Positions 63,104-64,000 of a stretch of 64,000 bases of DNA are shown piece by piece; positions within the stretch are counted from its first letter, which is position 1, and each line of letters begins with the position of its first letter. Made by a program: the position numbers and the translations under genes. This DNA is from Aplysia californica (taxonomy: Eukaryota; Mollusca; Gastropoda; Aplysiida; Aplysiidae). The stretch spans positions 1 to 64,000 of the forward strand of contig NW_004798201.1 of assembly GCF_000002075.1 (NCBI RefSeq), in the 5' to 3' direction. Under the pieces are notes generated by a model. That model was not told the DNA's origin, did not search any database, and saw only the letters and a list, made by a program, of their open reading frames with translations.

Positions 63104-63162
63104 TGTTTTAGTAAGAGTTTTACGGCGCTCGCAACTGAATAAGGTCATATGGGCGCGCGAGA
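63104..63162 (-). mobile_element. HP-SINE 3'-end insertion beside an NCAPD3 acceptor
   Basis: TTTTAGTAAGAGTTTTACGG with the GGCGCTC arm and loop. In sense it reads CTTACTAAAAC 24-37 nt before the AG at 63078-63077. Confidence 0.85.
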
Positions 63163-63885
63163 ATGGTTGGTTCTGTTCACAACAGTACACTGCAGAGCTC
63201 GATTCTGGTCTACACCTCTTTTTAAAGGTTAAAATACAAAAAATTTAATGTAAATAAACTAATTTAAAAAAACTTTCTAAATAATATTACATTTTTTGAA
63301 AACAGATCTTGCAATTTTTTGCATCTAAAATATTTCCTTCGGGTTTCTACGAAGTATAGACATTCTGTTAAAATGTGTCTAATGGGAGTTTCAGGTTTGA
63401 ACAGACAAAATGATCAAAACTCTAAAACAAACAATACCTAGTTCTCTGAATCTTACACCAATCATACTTTTTATTTGCTGCGTGTCCTTTTCCAAAAGTA
63501 TAAACATGTATTATAGATCTAGTCATATATGGTTTACTAAAAGACAGCATTTATTATTACATTCAATTATTCTTCTCGTTCATCTCTAAATGAACATCCT
63601 TGTCTCTAGTGCGATAAGATGCTGTCCACAGCAGGTCCTCCAGGCTCCCATAGAGTTTTGGGTCTCTCTGCCTAGGGTTGGGCAAATATTTCGTTCTAAA
63701 TGCCATTCAATAATTCAAATGACTTCAAAATTCCTTGTGAATCATTTTTTTCTCCTCAAATTTTTGAAATTACTTTAAATAATAACTCAGAAGTGGCCTG
63801 AACGCGGGACTATCTGGACATTTGGCAGCCTGGAAGAAGTAGGAACAGACCACATCTCAACACCTGTCAATCTTCCACAAAAATC
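63163..63885 (-). other. NCAPD3 intron, upstream part
   Basis: AT-rich, no exon matching the preceding part of NCAPD3 found, no clear mobile element. Confidence 0.5.
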
Positions 63886-64000
63886 TCCCACACATATGAT
63901 CACACATATGATGACACAAACCTCCCACACATATGACCACACAAACCTCCCACCATATGATCACACAAACCTCCCACACATATGATCACAAAAATCCCCC
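63886..64000. repeat. ~25-bp satellite running off the right edge
   Basis: Unit ACAAACCTCCCACACATATG plus ATCAC, about five imperfect copies. Confidence 0.85.

Overview
This is animal nuclear DNA: spliceosomal introns, a metazoan ribosomal-protein gene, a condensin II gene in 29 exons, tRNA-derived SINEs, RTE-like LINE tails, and many short inverted-repeat DNA transposons (MITEs). Runs of TCTAGATCTAGA and AGGCCTAG and the SINE types suggest a mollusc, probably a gastropod. That is an impression, not a proof. There are two assembly gaps (20664-20767 and 58188-58296).

Layout. (1) 601-3703, minus strand: three phase-consistent exons of a proline-rich, tyrosine-motif scaffold-like protein whose two ends lie outside the exons I can define. 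(2) 5084-14575, plus strand: a complete RPL27A gene in five exons, 149 residues. The first exon carries only the ATG and is followed by a 5-kb intron. (3) 14576-27935: about 13 kb without a host gene, holding a SINE-derived 73-bp satellite, a 42-bp satellite, a Tigger-like element, RTE LINE pieces and a Tc1-type HTH relic. (4) 27936-63076, minus strand: the last 29 exons (1075 residues plus stop) of NCAPD3, the HEAT-repeat subunit of condensin II. Every exon junction keeps phase. The first ~550 residues lie beyond the right edge. (5) 63077-64000: NCAPD3 intron ending in a 25-bp satellite that runs off the window.

The most unusual material is a very dense SINE-like family, about 40 copies in 64 kb, called here 'HP-SINE'. 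Short copies (~185 bp, type A) and long copies (~350-440 bp, type B) share a 3' hairpin and an internal hairpin. Both hairpins differ between copies by paired, compensatory changes, which points to selection on RNA structure. Copies have 9-13 bp target-site duplications, and one is a 60-bp 5'-truncated insertion, so they move by target-primed reverse transcription. Nearly all genic copies lie in the sense direction of their host gene (27 of 30 in NCAPD3, 4 of 4 in RPL27A). One copy seems to supply the branch point for an NCAPD3 exon, and another gave rise to a satellite array. At least six MITE families with readable target-site duplications are also present.
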